Assembly (NCBI GenBank): GCA_028716065.1
Contig: JAQUQN010000066.1
Span: forward strand, 1 to 6,468
DNA: 6,468 nucleotides
Direction of reading: 5' to 3'
Origin: Candidatus Omnitrophota bacterium
Lineage (GTDB): Bacteria; Omnitrophota; Gorgyraeia; 2-01-FULL-45-10
Both the position numbers and the translations under genes were made by a program. Of this stretch, positions 6,330 through 6,468 are shown in pieces. The notes under the pieces were generated by a model. That model was given only the letters and a program-made list of their open reading frames with translations, was not told where the DNA came from and made no database searches. Position 1 is the stretch's first letter. Each line of letters begins with the position of its first letter.

Positions 6330-6468
6330 CTATTTACCTTTCATCAATAGTTTCCACGGATGCTGTTTGATGTCCTCGCTGAAGTCTTTGAAATTGGCTG
6401 AGTTCTGTTCCAGGTTCCCTACTATATTATTGATACCGGCCTTGTTGTCCGTCACCACGCCGTTCACG
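6330..6468 (-). CDS. MCE/MlaD-family lipid transport protein, C-terminal end (partial)
   Basis: Only the final 45 codons and the stop (TAG at 6332-6330) are in the window; the rest lies beyond the 6468 edge. The tail has asparagine-rich helical sequence (NNIVGNLEQNSANFKDF), then SEDIKQHPWKLLMKGK. A stretch of the kind 'N-hydrophobic... F-S-E-D-I-K-x-H-P-W-K-L-L' followed by a short basic end is typical of the C-termini of MlaD-like, MCE-domain substrate-binding subunits of ABC lipid transporters. These are anchored in the inner membrane and carry phospholipids between the membranes. The MCE domain itself is not visible, so the call rests on the tail alone. Close spacing to the FecR-domain gene (19 nt) suggests co-transcription. 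Confidence 0.65.
   Translation of the reverse strand, partial: VNGVVTDNKAGINNIVGNLEQNSANFKDFSEDIKQHPWKLLMKGK

Noticed and set aside
5862..6350. 162-codon open frame on the plus strand
   Set aside because: It is antisense to the FecR-domain gene and the end of the MlaD-like gene, is Ser/Pro-rich in the way shadow frames are, and has no domain signature.

Overview
The window carries genes only on the minus strand, so transcription runs from high to low coordinates. The encoded proteins are those of a diderm (Gram-negative-type) bacterium: two outer-membrane beta-barrels, the end of an MCE/MlaD-type lipid-transport protein, a periplasmic FecR-domain protein and two membrane or cytoplasmic signalling enzymes. 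Codon use is rich in ATA (Ile), AGG (Arg) and TAT, and base composition looks moderate. This, with the gene set, reminds me of uncultured diderm lineages such as Omnitrophota. That taxonomic guess is weak and rests on impression only.

Layout in transcription order: (1) 6468-6330, the last 45 residues of an MCE/MlaD-like protein; (2) 6310-5501, an exported FecR-domain protein; (3) 5498-4404, an outer-membrane beta-barrel ending in Phe; (4) 4395-2464, a CHASE2 sensor fused to a SpoIIE/RsbU-type PP2C serine phosphatase; (5) 2448-1336, a GAF plus HD-GYP protein, a probable cyclic-di-GMP phosphodiesterase. Gaps between these five are 19, 2, 8 and 15 nt, so they look like one operon with strong translational coupling. 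(6) After a 95-nt intergenic region with a near-consensus sigma-70-type promoter comes a sixth gene, 1240-1, which encodes a signal peptide, five TPR repeats and the start of a second outer-membrane barrel. It is cut by the window edge.

The most interesting reading is that genes 2-5 form a cell-envelope signalling relay: an outer-membrane barrel, a periplasmic FecR-fold protein, a periplasmic CHASE2 sensor joined through the inner membrane to a phosphatase, and a c-di-GMP hydrolase. This echoes the FecA-FecR-FecI logic, but with a PP2C (partner-switching type) output in place of a FecR-bound sigma factor. The upstream MlaD-like gene raises the possibility that the signal concerns outer-membrane lipid state or transport. 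All of this linkage is inference from gene order. No rRNA, tRNA, CRISPR array, insertion sequence or convincing intrinsic terminator was seen.
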